From the NCBI GenBank assembly GCA_012861695.1, contig JAAOOA010000127.1, positions 25,333,811-25,397,810 on the forward strand: a stretch of 64,000 nt of DNA, read 5' to 3'. The notes under the pieces are model-generated. The model had not been told where the DNA came from and searched no databases. It saw only the letters and a list, made by a program, of their open reading frames with translations. Source of the stretch: Trematomus loennbergii. Its lineage: Eukaryota; Chordata; Actinopteri; Perciformes; Nototheniidae. A program made the translations under genes and the position numbers. Shown here piece after piece: positions 48,776-61,716 of the stretch. Within the stretch, counting starts at the first letter, position 1, and each line of letters opens with the position of its first letter.

Positions 48776-49509
48776 ACTGTCATATATCACTCTCATCAGA
48801 ATGCCCAGGTCACACACGTAACAAAAACACTTGCCGGTCACGCGCATGGCGCGGGAAGGCCGGAGCGGAGCTGTTTTATGTAAAAGCGAAGCAATTAAGC
48901 GCGCTCCGACTTCTTTATTTTCTTTAATCTAAAAAGCGAAGTAAAGCATTTACAATTTCAAGCACTTTATCCCAAATTCAAGCACCATTCCCAAAATTCA
49001 AGCACTTTTCAAACCTTGAAAACACCTCGTACAATTTCAAGCATTTTCAAGGATTTCCAGCACCCGTACGCACCCTGCATATTTATACTTTATTTTTTTC
49101 AAAATACCAAACAGATCATGCATTTTAGCCATGCCTCATTTTGCTCAATTTGACATTTTTTAGATCTGTTTTAGCAAGGTTTGATTCTGTGAGCAACAGC
49201 ACCATCTAGAGGCCTGGCATATGTACTACAACGTCTCCAGCGCTTTCGAACGGCAATGCCGTGGTTGTCTCCTCCTGATTGGTGGAGTTGGCCCAATAGC
49301 CGTAGCGCCACTGTCCTGACGTCAGGACAGTGTTCAAATCTGGATCAGTTTTTATCAGATCCGTTGCAGCCCCTTTTTTAGAGATTTGGGTATGGAGGAA
49401 AATCTAGAGGGTTGTGTTTTCTGACACTTGGTGAGTTCCCTGGAACACCGGGGACACATATGTATAAAAGACATACAAAAGTGCATTTTGCATGATAGGT
49501 CCCCTTTAA

Positions 49510-50739
49510 GGCACATATTAGTTTCACCCTAATATATAATAGACAACAATGAACCAACCACAAATATGTATGTTTAACTTATTTAACTCAATTTATTTGA
49601 TTGTATTTGAGGTTGTTCTCCATACCTATAATGTAATCTGAGTTTTTGACCTTTGACTCACATTACACATTGAAAATACAGAAGACAAATTGCCCATTCA
49701 CTAGAGTCCTTGTTCTTGGTTACATTGACCGTGAGAGAGTGTATATAGAAGAAGACAGTGACACAACAGGAACACCAACAATAAGGTGTTAATAGAATAA
49801 ATAAACGAAAGATCCCTCACTTGCATCGGGCTGTCATTTACTTTCTATGAGTCCTAACCTTGTGTAGGGTTGTGTGATTTCAATGATGTAAAGTAACAAT
49901 GTCCGAGAGATAAATTAGCCCACATGTATATTCAACCACTATTATATATAATAGAATATATGAATAACTGTTCAACTAGTATATAATTAGTCTGTAGAGG
50001 GCCCATTATGTGCCTCTTTGATGGTAATGTGTTTAAAGTGTGCAGAATATCCAGTAGAACAGGAAGGACTTTGACAGTCAAGACAGCAGCTTATCAGATC
50101 CTGACATTGATTCTCGCCTTAAAGCACTGATAGTCAGATCTGATGTGATTTTAGAATAATCTAGAAACTACAATTTGATCAGCCTAAGCCTTGGTCAGCA
50201 TTTCATAAAAAAGCATGCAGCAAATGTCTTGTTGCCATAGGAACTGAAACACTGAATGTGAAGGAAATCTATTGCTTGAGCACATACATATGCATTAACT
50301 GTACAGCACATAGGAGAGGGATATCCTCCATGTACTGCTTTACAATGAAGCAAAGAGAGATTGTGATGCAGGTTTAACTGTTGGGCTCCAGCCATGTGTT
50401 CACTGAAGAAGCCAATTAGGGAACGGACATTGAAACTGGGAATACAAGGAAAGCTCAGTACTGCAGCTCATAGTTACACTCCATTCCTTTAATACAATTA
50501 ACTACTAAAGGAGAAAAATATGGCAAAACATCTCCACGTACCTCATTAAATTGCACGGTATGTCCTTTTTACATCCAACTGCTTCTGCTCTGATAAATGA
50601 GTATGAAGTTGTGTCATTAGTATTGTGAGGGATGACGTTAAATATCTGAACTAAACATGAAGAAGCAGCGTTAACTTATAATGCTCCACATATCTGGAAC
50701 AAACTATATTTTCTGCATGTTAATGGTGTGAAAAGGCAA
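49510..50739. other. Non-coding stretch
   Basis: About 1.2 kb, AT-rich. The frame at 50195-50395 (minus, 66 codons) has no motif. Nothing else recognised. Confidence 0.45.
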
Positions 50740-50790
50740 TAATCTCTGTGTTCCATCCAGAGGGAGCTTCTCTCCCACACACAACTTAAT
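50740..50790 (-). repeat. Small fragment of MITE family 2
   Basis: TCCAGAGGGAGCTTCTCTCC and CCACACACAACTT match the inner block of family-2 elements. No termini remain. Confidence 0.5.
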
Positions 50791-51461
50791 TGTTATCTTG
50801 TTATCTTGTTTTTTCAATGACGATTTTTAATGTTTTTAAAAGTCGTTTTATAATAAATGTTGGACTATATTATAATGCTTTTAAAGTTTTTTTAATTGCC
50901 TTATGTTGAATGTGCTATATAAATAAATATGCTTTGCTTGAAGTCAATGCAGTACTTTTGACATCGAAAAAAGTTTTTACAGCACTTTTTAGATTATCAT
51001 TCTTCAGCAATCAAATATGCTGTGTCCCTTAAATGCTGTCCATCAGATTACCTGTAACCTGCTTCTGTGTCCCCTTTGTTTATCCCAGGCAAGGACATGT
51101 AGACTTGAATTTGAATGTTAACTGACTAGACTGTCACATTTGCAGGCAGCTCTATTGTCAACCCTGAGATGAACAAAGATACCTGTCGTATCGCCATGTT
51201 CTTGTTCCTCTGCTAACTGCAATAGGAGTTGAAGCCTTGTCCTATTGTGGTTTTGTTACACTTTGCTGTTGATGCATGCAATTTGGAACAGTTGGTTGCA
51301 ATGTACCTGCCCTGACATCTAAACTGCCATTCTGCTTGGTAAGCTTTCACATTGTTGAGGAAAACAATAAAGCTTTAACAGCAGGCTCTTAAAATAGCAG
51401 AGAGCACACAATGGAGGAGACACTGGGTTCTTGTGCAACGCTCAAACAAATACGTTTTTAA

Positions 51462-51672
51462 AGGGGCGCTATTATGCTCACTTTCAGGTTCTTGTTTGTA
51501 TTTTCTATCATCTCTCTGCGACATGTTAAATGCTCTTACATTTAAAAAAAAAAGGTCTTTATTTTTCTCATACACTTTCCTGTGCACCTCTTTTCACCCT
51601 CTGTCTGAAACCAGCGCCCAGTCTGCTCTGATTGGTTGGCTGGCCGTCGTGACGTAGTGATTTCACGAAGTT
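51462..51672 (+). repeat. TTAA-type MITE family 2, half copy
   Basis: Follows TTAA (51458-51461) with AGGGGCGCTATTATGCTCAC. It continues with TTTTTCTCATACACTTTCC, CACCTCTTTTCACCCTCTGT and CAGTCTGCTCTGATTGGTT, then breaks off near 51672. The right terminus is missing. Confidence 0.8.
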
Positions 51673-54600
51673 ACACTAAGAGTTTGAAAATGTGATTATG
51701 AAAAACATTTCATATGAAAATATAGAGAAAAGCAATGTCAATTGTTTCAGCCTTTGCCCATGCTGCTTACATAATTGAACAACGGAATTAAAATAGATGC
51801 TGCATGTGCCAGATATCTGCTATTAAATGTTTCGAGCACTAATAAAATCGAACATTTTTAAACAATCTCTGTTTCTGGGTGCTATTTAATGACAACATAT
51901 TCCCTTTGGTGGATGCTTTCACCCAAATCACCTACACAATGCTAGGAGTGAATACATATCAAGGTTTGCTGGCCCCAGTGGGAATCAACCAGCCGTAGCA
52001 GCCAAATCAACATGAACAACAATCCGCTGTGCAAAAGAACGTTAAAATCAAACTCCTCTGTAGCAACTCAGCCACAATGATTGCACCCTTTCTTACTTTG
52101 TGTGAGACCTTCACATGTTCCATCTGGTCACATATACTCACACACCCAGCCAAACACAAGAGAACAAACAGACTCCCGCAGGAAATAGCATGTGACCCTC
52201 AACCTTATCGCTTGCAATCGATGACTAACACTGTTGCCTTAGCACTTAGCCTCTCTGACAGTTTTTTCTCCCACACAGGCAGAGCTCATTTCTACAGAGT
52301 GGGGGGGGCAGGCCTCCATCATACATGCCTGGGGGTCTGGGTAAAAACACTGTTGTCATAGTGTGTTAGCTTTAAGATGTACAGTTTGTAGTTGTCTTAT
52401 TCATTTATTGTCTCCATATCACATGTTGGTTGGCAAACTGAGATCAAATGGACGCTAACAATTTGTAAAACATTTGACCATGTCTTGTCTCGCGATGAAA
52501 GGAGTTTCAATACAAATCATATTGACAATGTCCTCTCACATTCAGCTTGAGAATGCAATACAAACAAGAGACGCATACTTTAAAAGGAAAAAGCATTTAC
52601 CAGGCAGGAAGAGTTGATGGAAGAAACACTTGCAGCTATTGTTTGGTATTTAGGCTCACAAATTGGAAATGTAAGGCTACACCACTGTTGTATTTGCCAG
52701 TGTTAACACATATCAACACAATTCAAAAGAAGCATGTACTTGCCCATATTGGCCCATTTGATACAGTACCTTGACTACTTTCTCTGTCCTTGGACATAGC
52801 CAATGTGTTATGATTGTTATTTGGAAGGGATGTCGCTAAAGAGAGCTTGTGTGTGTAGTATGTACTGTGGAATAGAACCAAAATACATTTGGATTGAATT
52901 CTCTGCATACAGACGTTGCTCCACTACAAACCATTGTATTTCACCGTTGCCCAGCAGTACCCATATTTGTTCAAATGGGTTGTGATCGGATATTAAGAAG
53001 GCTATGGCATATGAGTCACATCATTTTGTCATGCTCTTCAAACCCTCTGCTTTAGCCCTTTATCATGACATCTCATGCTATTTGCCCATTTATTCAGGGT
53101 TCTTTTATCCTTTACTTACATTTTTCACACTTGTTACACTTGACACAAGTAGTGCATATTTTTTTGTAATCTTTCCATAATTATTTTTGAAGTTGAAATA
53201 TTTTGTAAGTGGATTACAAATTCTCTATGATTTACATCAAATTACCTGATATCACCATTAGTTAAAAATAATAGGATCATCTTCGCTGTGTGAAAGTGCT
53301 TTCTTGTAAGTCTGACTGATTGTGTTTCAGTGATACATTACTTCTAAATGATCCATCCCACTTTGCATTCCCCTGGCCACATCCCACCACTCAAATGTGC
53401 AGATGAGTGTGGCAGGAAGTGAAGTGCTCTCGGCCTGTCTGCCTATAGGGCCATCCAGAGGAAGCTGGTGGAAGAGAGCTTTGGTTGAGGAGATTCAAGT
53501 GTGCATATCCAAAGGCCAATGGAGACAGATGGAGGACAGGGACGTTTAGACAAGCCCCTCTCGTATCGCCGTTGAAAACGTGTGAGGTATTTCTCTGCCT
53601 GTCGTTGCCTGTGGTATAAATTACTGTTCACCCCAAAGAGATGCCACGCACAGCGTAAGAGAGATAAATGAGTTGCATGCTGCTGGCGTGGAACACTGGC
53701 TCCACATGCACGTCACTGATATTAGCTCAATATTACTAGCAATGCCTCCCCCATAGACCTAGGTAAAAATGCACCAACAAGACAAATGTCTGCATTGCAT
53801 TTGTTTAACTCTTACATTCCTCATAGATTTTCAAATTATCTAAAAACCCAGTAGAACTGAGAAATCCAAAGTCAAGCCATAATTCATTGGGAATTGAGCC
53901 TGAATGGCTTTCTGGCACAAATGAGGCTTTTCAAGTGATGTGGCTTGGCGCTGCCTCCCGTCATGGGGACAAGCCTGATTAGCATTATGGTGATGGATCA
54001 GAGGAGGGGGACAGTCATCATTTTGAAGACCTTTGATACTGGTACACTAAATCCCGAACGTTCTAGCTATATCACTGCCTGTCATAATGTTTTGACAGCA
54101 CTTGACCTTGCAGTTGTTTCTCAGAGAAAATAACTCCATAAATCTACAAGCTCTGCTCTTCTCTACGGCACAGTCAATGTGGACATTTAACCACAAAAAC
54201 CGAGCTGTGCCGGTTTTCTAATCTCCTTTACGGCAGGGATTAGTTATGATGGGATGTTGCTGGTAGTAGTGGCATTTGCATTTCTTTGCATTCAGACAAA
54301 GAATCACTTTGATCAAAGCCTTTCAGAACCCGTTTAGTCAAGGTGCAATGATTCATTGTCAGCACCAGGACACCATTATTGGTCTTTTGAACAGTCTATG
54401 GTCTTTACACAACTCTAATGCGTTGGCAATTTATCAGTTGCATGGTCTTTATGATGCAAAGAGGAAATACTGTAATTCATCTCTCGAAGAAGCATCTCCT
54501 CGTGCTACAGGTTAATGTGCTTCACACTTAATTGATGTGAGCCTGATTAAAAACGATGTGGGGATGCAACAGTAGCAGACTTAAAGGACCGTTATACAGC

Positions 54601-55085
54601 AAAGTGTTGTTTCAGTAAATGTGTAAGAGAGTAGGATGCTTTAATTCAACACTGACATTTCCAGAAATCTTATAGGAAGACTACATCCTAGGGAAAAGGT
54701 AGAACAATCAGAAAAAAAGCATTTAAGAATATAATTCAAAGTTTCTTCTTGTAAAGAGAATTGTGAGGTCAAAAAGGGCTTACATTTGAAAGTATTCTTC
54801 CTGTTACTAAACTCAAATTGCCAGGGGACTGTAGATGTTAAGAACAATGAGGAAAGTTTGCTTATGTTTCAGAACACTTACAGTACTAAATAAACCATGG
54901 TTGCGGTAAAATTGTCAAATATGACCCAGATGTACCCAAGTGTCAGCCATGATAAAAACTGTTTGGATTCTCTAGATGATAGGAGAGGAGCTTCAGTACT
55001 TCCTTTATAATGTAATGTACGGAACATTTGAGTTTCCCCATGGCAGACACTCATCAATAACATCCGCTGGCGCATCATGACACGT
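51673..55085. other. Non-coding stretch, possible conserved blocks
   Basis: About 3.4 kb. A 110-codon plus-strand frame (52029-52361) and several of 60-79 codons show no domain-like features. Positions 53890-54260 are repeat-free with balanced composition and may be conserved non-coding DNA (inference). A G-run lies near 52302-52309. Confidence 0.4.
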
Positions 55086-55245
55086 CGCCTAGTGTAAGTG
55101 CAGTCGGATTCTCTTAGCAGCGCAGTTACCTTTTCCTCAGGCCTCTCACCCAGTGTGCACTAGGACAGGCTTGGGACCCCCTGTGACCCTGGGCATGAAG
55201 TAGTTTAGCAAATGGATGGATCGATGGATGGATGCTTCTGACATG
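55086..55245 (+). repeat. Non-LTR retroposon 3' part with GGAT tail
   Basis: CTCACCCAGTGTGCACTAGG, then GGCTTGGGACCCCCTGTGACC and CAAATGGATGGATCGATGGA ending in GGATGGATG. The CCCTGTGACCCTG...AATGGATGGATGG layout is a common fish retroposon 3' end. The class (LINE or SINE) is uncertain. Confidence 0.65.
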
Positions 55246-55517
55246 AGCAGCTTCCTGTTCTTACTGAATGTAAAATCAATAAAGTTGCCCTTTGTCTTCA
55301 GTCACAATAAACATACATAAACAGTAACATATTACAATTGAAATGTGTGTGTATTGACATACCTCTTGTAGTTGTACATCTTTAATATCTTTCATTTCTT
55401 CATATTGGATCATAACTGTCTGATGTTTCTCTTTGCACACATCACAGATCATGTCTCTTTTACAGCTTTATGTACAAATTTCCCCGAGGGAAAAGGAGGG
55501 AATTAATCATTTATTCC

Positions 55518-55672
55518 TCAGGAGCCTTTCGACCCTCTTCTTTGGTATCGGAAGTACCACAACCACCACTGACTAGCCACAATGAGAAAGGTCATTAGTG
55601 GAAAGGAAGAGAGAAAGCCTGTGGTCCACAGGGGCGTACATGTTGATATTGGACATGATCCTGAAATGAAAC
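55518..55672 (-). other. Possible terminal exon with a membrane segment, doubtful
   Basis: On the minus strand a pyrimidine-rich region (55670-55870) is followed by TTTCATTTCAG, a fair acceptor. One frame after it reads ...FLSSFPLMTFLIVASQWWLW, then YFRYQRRGSKGS and a stop at 55518: a hydrophobic segment followed by a basic tail. A second frame begins MSNINMYAPVDHR but stops early. No family is recognised, and the pyrimidine tract itself is low-complexity, so this may be chance. Confidence 0.2.
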
Positions 55673-58453
55673 ATATAGGTGATGACAGAGAGACAGAGAG
55701 GAAGTAAAAGAGACACAAATAGGCAGAGACAGAAGTGGGAGGAGGAGATGAAGCGTAAGAGAGGTGGTTAAAAGAGAGAGACAGTGGGAGGGAGAGGGAC
55801 TCGATGGTCTGGGAGAGAGCGATAGAGACGGAGAGAATGAGAGCAAGGGAAGAAAGAGATGGCCTGTTATCAAGGGGGAGTTGCAGTTAGGGGTTTTCCT
55901 GTTCTGCAACGTTGCCATCTGGTTCTAACGCCCCAGAAGGAGAGCATCAACCCAGAGAATTACTGACAGCTGCTCATCAGAGCAGGGTGACCACAGGTGC
56001 TGAGACAAAAAGTATAAACTAGGCTTCATGATACATGCTTTGGTCTAAAAAAAAAAATGCAAATAATAAAACGTAAATCGTTGGTTTTCATAACAACAAA
56101 ATCATTATGCTCTGTAATAATGTAATAATGATATTTGCATTATTGAGTGTAAATCTAAATGTGTTCATTCGTTTAATTTGAACGTTTACCACTATACACC
56201 ATATAAGTGTCACACAGGTGCAACAAGCTCCATATAAATGACAAGATGATGTAATTTCAGTAGGAATTATGCCCTTAAAATGCAGTGTTATAAATCTGAT
56301 GGAAGAAAAAACCTTTGCAGTCATTAATCTACACAGATGTTTATGCATCTGGCCCCAGATGTTGAGAAGGTATACATGGCCCTGACGTGGCACTAAGCAT
56401 ACATTTATAGAAGCTCTCTCATTAGCACCTCTCGTCTGCCCGTTGACGTTAGCCGTTAGCTTAATTAGCACTGTTCTTAAGCGTCCCTAGTCCATTAGGG
56501 GTCAAGTTGGCAAATCTATTTGTACTGGTAAAACTGTGGCCTCATGGGATATTTAAAAACAAATGATGGAGGCAATAAAGAAGTTATTTTAAGAAGAATA
56601 GACAGCAATCAATACTGTTTAGTTTGTGTTGTAGTATTTTACTTGCATCGTCAATGCCCTGGAAGGTTTGGTTTTGCCTTTAATGGTGGCTAGAAGGACG
56701 TTTTATTGAATAAACAAGAGACCGGTAGACATCATGTCTTTACTAACACTAGTTTGCAACTGCAAATTGAAATCCACACCATATGGACTCTGACAGTTGG
56801 GGCACAAAGGGGCTCCGTACACCAATCATGAATTAGAGATTTAAATCTCTTTACTAACAGGCCGTGCTGGAGCTCCTTTGCGCACTGTGTCAGCATTTTA
56901 GGAGAAAGACAGAGGGCAGCATATCTCTTTACCCTGGTAATTAAAGGCTTTGACCTCTTCCATCACCTGGCCCTTTGAGGCTCAGGGGTTTGAAGAGTGG
57001 GTGTGACCATTACACCTTCGCTTTGGTCTTTGAGGAGTTGAGTTCAAACTCTCTTTGAAGTCAGGGTGGCCACATACTATTCATTTAAAACACATATTTG
57101 AAGCTGATTTCAATGCAAAGATGCTGATGCAGTGGCATTTACAAGTGCAAGGTGCAATATGGGGCGGTGAGAATATAACGTAAAAGAAGGGAAATACAGC
57201 CACAACATTAAAGGCAAATCAAATGCAGGGAATACATAACATACACCGGCTAGAAATGTGAAGCCCAAAGTGCTGAGAGTGTTTACAAAATGATAGGGTA
57301 ACAATGCTGCTATGTCCTTTGGCAATATATTGAACATTGATTTCTGTCTTTGTTGTGCTCTGCTGAATGTCATGTTTGGCTTTTTAAGAGTTCTCTAACA
57401 ACCCTGAATGATTGACTGAGGTTTTAATGAAGTATTAAAGTGGTATTGCAAACAATAACAGGGCAAAGCAGAGGAAGAGTACACAACATATATTGCCCAA
57501 ATAACTTTTGGAAAAACAGTCTAAGCACTTCAAACTAAACCTCCAAAGCCTTAGATAAAGAAAATACGTCCAAAGTGCAGAAGCAAACAATAAGAAGGTG
57601 GGCTAAGTTTGGAGGACTTTTACTTTCAAAAGTAAAATATTGACTTTCACTGACGATTTATCACATTTAGCTCAAATATTCAGTTTTAAACTAACAGTTA
57701 GTGCAAACACAACCAGGGCAATGCGCAGCAATGCATTAGCTCACCTCGTAAACCAAAGGGAGCCATTGCAGAATATAGAGTGGGTTTTAATTATGCTGCT
57801 GTGCTAGTTGGACTTGAACGGGGCCATTAATTCAAAGAGACAATCATGCCCTGGCCCTGTAAGCCTACCAAGAGATAAAGGTGCATTGCTTTGACGATGT
57901 CAGCCCTGCAATTAAAGACCTCAAGCAACATATTCGACGAGTGGCGACACATTGGTGCAATTCTGTCTGACAATGGGCACATAACATTATCCCTATGAGT
58001 AAATGAGCAAGGTTACTTTAATTGATATAATTCCTAAGAAAGGTGGCATAACACGGTACCCCCAACTCTCATTGTCAAACTCGATTGTACACTTGACAGT
58101 TTAAAGGGAATTATGTTAGCATTAATTGTGATGGTTTCTATTTTTCTAATTCCATTTTATCTCAATGTAAGTAACATAATCAATATTATTTTCTCTTTCT
58201 CTGCACTGAACTATTTGCCAAATACCAAGCAGTGCGCAACAAAGGATGCAGATCTATTTCTGTGGAATTAATAGTGAATGTTAGCCTTGTTTGGAGGAGG
58301 TTGCAATTGTTACTGCATAAAAAGACTACAATTGAGAAGATAGAGAGACTTGTGACAGAATATGGCATGAACAAAGTGTTGCTGCTGTGACCTTTTAGTA
58401 GTACTCGTGCAAGTATTGGGACATCATCTGACAAAACCATTTTCAGTTTCCTT
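55673..58453. other. Purine-rich tract, then non-coding stretch
   Basis: 55680-55870 is G/A-rich with many GAGAGA words. The remainder to 58453 has a 127-codon minus-strand frame (56088-56471) and others without motifs. 57730-57990 is repeat-free with balanced composition and could be conserved non-coding sequence (inference). Confidence 0.4.
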
Positions 58454-58461
58454 CCACCCAG

Positions 58462-58613
58462 CAGGGGCGCCGTCAGGGATTTTGGGCCCCATGAAAAGAT
58501 ATCACATTGGTTACTTAAACATTTTTTTCTTAATGCTCTAAAATTGTTTGGGCCCCTGTCAGTCACGGGCCCTTAGAATCGTCCTAACTTTTCACCCCCT
58601 TACGGCGCCCCTG
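58462..58613 (+). mobile_element. hAT-type MITE, 152 bp
   Basis: Ends CAGGGGCGCCGT and ACGGCGCCCCTG are perfect inverted repeats over 12 bases. Flanks CCACCCAG (58454-58461) and CCACCCGG (58614-58621) are an 8-bp duplication with one change. Non-coding. The 126-codon minus-strand frame crossing it (58186-58566) is an artefact. Confidence 0.92.
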
Positions 58614-58621
58614 CCACCCGG

Positions 58622-60181
58622 ATTAAGAAGTTAAGACCATGAGAGAATTGCCTCTGAAAGGAATCTAAGGTGGCATTTGATCAAATAAGTGCTGAGAAAA
58701 AAAAACACTGTAGATGTGATCTTTGGCCTTCAGTAGTTAAATACAAGATGTGATTACATCCCGGATGTTTTTTTTTTACATATTATATTTAACTGTTCTA
58801 TGAGAAATCTCTTAAGAGCAACTCTAGGCTTCAAGATATAGACCTTTTCTTCTGATGCTATTTAACTTGATCAAATTAGACTTCTTTTGTATTATTTTTA
58901 ATAGTACCTGAACACAGCACCTTTTTAATTTAACATTGTGTGTTTTCTGTCTTAACGCCCAGCATGTTGAACATAATTGTGTTTATAACCACAAGTACAT
59001 CCACCTTACTTTAAAATCAAACAGTATTAAACCTCAGGAACCCATTTAATATTTGATGAATGCATCTTATGGTGCTTGAGTTATGCATAACCCGACATTC
59101 ACAAAAAGCTGTGTGGACATTTAGTTTCTATATGTCTATAGGAAACTCAAACTAAAGATGCACAATAAGCAATAATCATAATGCCCGGCAGACAATCTTT
59201 GCCCCAATCTTAATGCTTTTGATGAGATTGCAGTACAGGTCTTAATACCTATTTGCATCGCTAAAAGACATACACTTAAACTTTTATAGTTGTTAGAATT
59301 AACTTTCCGTTCTTTTTGCTTGGCACAGATGCCAAAATGATAATTATAATGTCATCCCTTAAACAGATGAAATGAACATTAGCTCAAGAGGGAAAACTTT
59401 ACTATCTGCAAGACATTTATGTCTTTGAAGACATCACACGATACCAAATGAAGTCACATAAATGAGGTCAACAGAACAAATGAGGCATAACATTTTGACA
59501 AAAGATGAAAACACCTCATAGAAGGCTTTATGTAATGATACTGAAAAGCAGTAAAAGTCTAATTTAGGAACATTAAAGATATCTAAAGTATTTAAGGGTC
59601 CTTTGTTACCAGCTTGCTGTAGGGACAGAGTGCTCTGAATCAATTATCCTCCTTCCTGCAGCCATCCCTATACGACGTCCTGCTGTGGGCTCTGGAATGC
59701 AGTAACCCCACAGCCATATGCTAATCAGACTCGCATATGTCGCCTGTGAGACTATCAAAGAGCCTAGAGGACCCAAGAGACAGAGCAGGTGCTGAGACTG
59801 GGCTGGGGGTGCTGGATAAGAGACAAGTCGTTGTCCTGTACATGTCTTTGGGCTACAGCGTGGAGAGAGAGAGGGACGGGGCAGTGACGGGACAGTCTGG
59901 CTTGCAGCATGCTGCCAGATGGAGAGATTGCCCGTGGACATTCACACTTAGTAGGAGACTAGTGCATCTACTGGTGCCAAAGAGCATCCAAAATAATTTT
60001 CTCTTTGCTCAGCATTCTTTTAACGGTAAAAATAGATTTAAACACGGTTGGAGCCTTTTTAGGGATGTGTGCACTTAAACTTACAGCATGAAATGTCATT
60101 GGTTGTACCAGTTCAAATAGTAAATAATTCCAGTGTGATTTTAGAGATTTTTAGTCAGTAAGTAACTGAGATTTCTATATT
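58622..60181. other. Non-coding stretch
   Basis: About 1.6 kb. Around 59640-59945 the sequence is more GC-balanced and gives 111-113-codon overlapping frames on both strands, with no recognisable domain in either. Confidence 0.45.
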
Positions 60182-60186
60182 TTAAA

Positions 60187-60536
60187 AGGTTCCTATAATG
60201 CTTTTGGGGTTTTTCCCATATGGTTTTTTGTGCATGTAAATGGTCCCCAAAGGCTACAATCCCAAAGTTCCCTCTCCTCCATTGGACTCCTTTGTTTACT
60301 CTTGCATCATAATGACACTGACCAATGGCGCTTGACCAATCACAACAGAGCCGGCCAGTTAACCAATCAGAGCAGACTGGGCTGTGGTTTCATACAGAGG
60401 GTGAAAAGAGGTGCTGCAGCACAGGCAGTATGAGAGAAATAAAGACCTTTTTGAACATTAAAACATGGAGACATGTCCCAGAGTAGAGGAACTAAATACA
60501 GATATGAAACCTGGAAATAAGTATAGTAGGACCCCT
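60187..60536 (-). mobile_element. TTAA-type MITE family 2, complete reverse copy
   Basis: Left end AGGTTCCTATAATGC, right end GTATAGTAGGACCCCT followed by TTAA (60537-60540). TTAA also occurs at 60182-60185, one base before the left end. Contains GGGGTTTTTCCC, TCCATTGGACTCCTTTGTTT and CAGGCAGTATGAGA blocks of the family. About 350 bp, non-coding. Confidence 0.87.
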
Positions 60537-60540
60537 TTAA

Positions 60541-61704
60541 AGCTGACTTCCCAGTCAGACCTTTTCTTTCTGATTTGGTAGGAAAACCCTCCCATCTAAT
60601 CATGACAAAGTTCCCTCTGCCTACTCACATTTTAATTTACCAAGTGATGGGAGACAAAGCAGTGACCCAGTTAATAAGAGATTTCAATTATAGGGGCTGA
60701 GGAGCCTTTTTGTCTAGCCAAGGTGATAACTTTATTCCACTGTTTAGCATTGTAATGAACAGTGTTACCTCTTATACAATTCTGATGGTTTTCCAGGATA
60801 ATTAACTGCTTTTTTTCTGTTGTTAAAATGTTACTTTTCATTTTGAATTTCCTTGCAGATTTTGTTGTCCTTGCTTGTAGATGTAGTCAGTTGTGTTCCT
60901 TATGACTTTACACACATATAAAAACCTATAGTGTCCATTACTAAAATAAATGATTTATGAATGCTTGTCAATATAAATCCAGCCCCGGGTGGAGAACCAC
61001 AAGAGGCTATAAATGCAGGGTCAAGACAAAAAGGCAGAGAGCAGAATTAGCGACCTGTGCATCATGTATTTGCAGTCTTGTACAGTTAAGCTTCAGAGTA
61101 CATTAAGACTCTCCAGACAGCCTGGAGGCAGAGCTGCAGACCTGACAGCCGATGAAGACTCAGGGTCATAGAATATTATTTTGCCTTAGTCATAAGCCGT
61201 GCCCACATGATGTGAACATCTCAAGACTGAAAGGTCCTTGGTTCGAGAAACACAAGTACACCACCTCCATCGGGCAAGTACAAATATCCTGTCAAGTGGG
61301 AGATTTGCACTTACAGAAAGAAAAGTCTGGTCACACACTGAGACTAATCCATCTGCTCAAATCCCTTGTAACTATTTCATTACATTTAATAAATTGCTGC
61401 CAAACATGGAAATGCTGTTGGAAAATGTACGATGGTCTCCTTTTGTCTTCATTACCTTCGGCTTTATAAGAGACCATCATGTGTACAAAGTCTGTCCCCC
61501 ATGTAATTATATGACACCCTGACATGTTCACATGCGCTATCTTACTGGAAATGAGAATTGAAATACCATCTGCAGCATGGTACAGCAGTTTTTATACAAG
61601 ATATGGTATTGTGATAAGACATGTTTATGTTACTGTCCTGAGGGGAAAAAACGATTAAATGAAAACATGGTTATCGATATCATCACTGGGTCTAGATAAC
61701 AGAG
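60541..61704. other. Non-coding stretch
   Basis: About 1.2 kb. Frames of 94 and 105 codons at 61152-61522 overlap each other and a minus-strand frame, and have no motif. Nothing else recognised. Confidence 0.45.
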
Positions 61705-61716
61705 GGTCAAAATCAT

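Larger units (their letters stand above)
47494..49077 (-). mobile_element. hAT-like element nested in MITE copy C
   Basis: Flanked by the direct repeat CATATT at 47488-47493 and 49078-49083. Comparison with copy B supports this as a true duplication. Left end CAGGTTCTTACACC and right-end complement CAGGGTGCGTACGGG are related but imperfect. Both subterminal regions are packed with TTCAAGCA-type words, as expected for transposase binding sites. It carries a putative transposase 5' exon on the minus strand (48617-48775). Most of the transposase is absent. hAT is favoured by the CAGG ends; the 6-bp duplication is shorter than the usual 8. Confidence 0.8.
47431..49505 (+). mobile_element. TTAA-type MITE family 1, copy C, interrupted
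   Basis: Same ends as copies A and B (AGTGGACCTATCATGC, GCATGATAGGTCCCCT), flanked by TTAA at 47427-47430 and 49506-49509. A 1584-bp element sits at 47494-49077. Without it this copy would be about 485 bp, matching copy B. Holds the perfect 24-bp TGACGTCA palindrome at 49309-49332. Confidence 0.94.

Noticed and set aside
58186..58566. 126-codon minus-strand frame
   Set aside because: Crosses into the 152-bp hAT MITE and lacks any motif.
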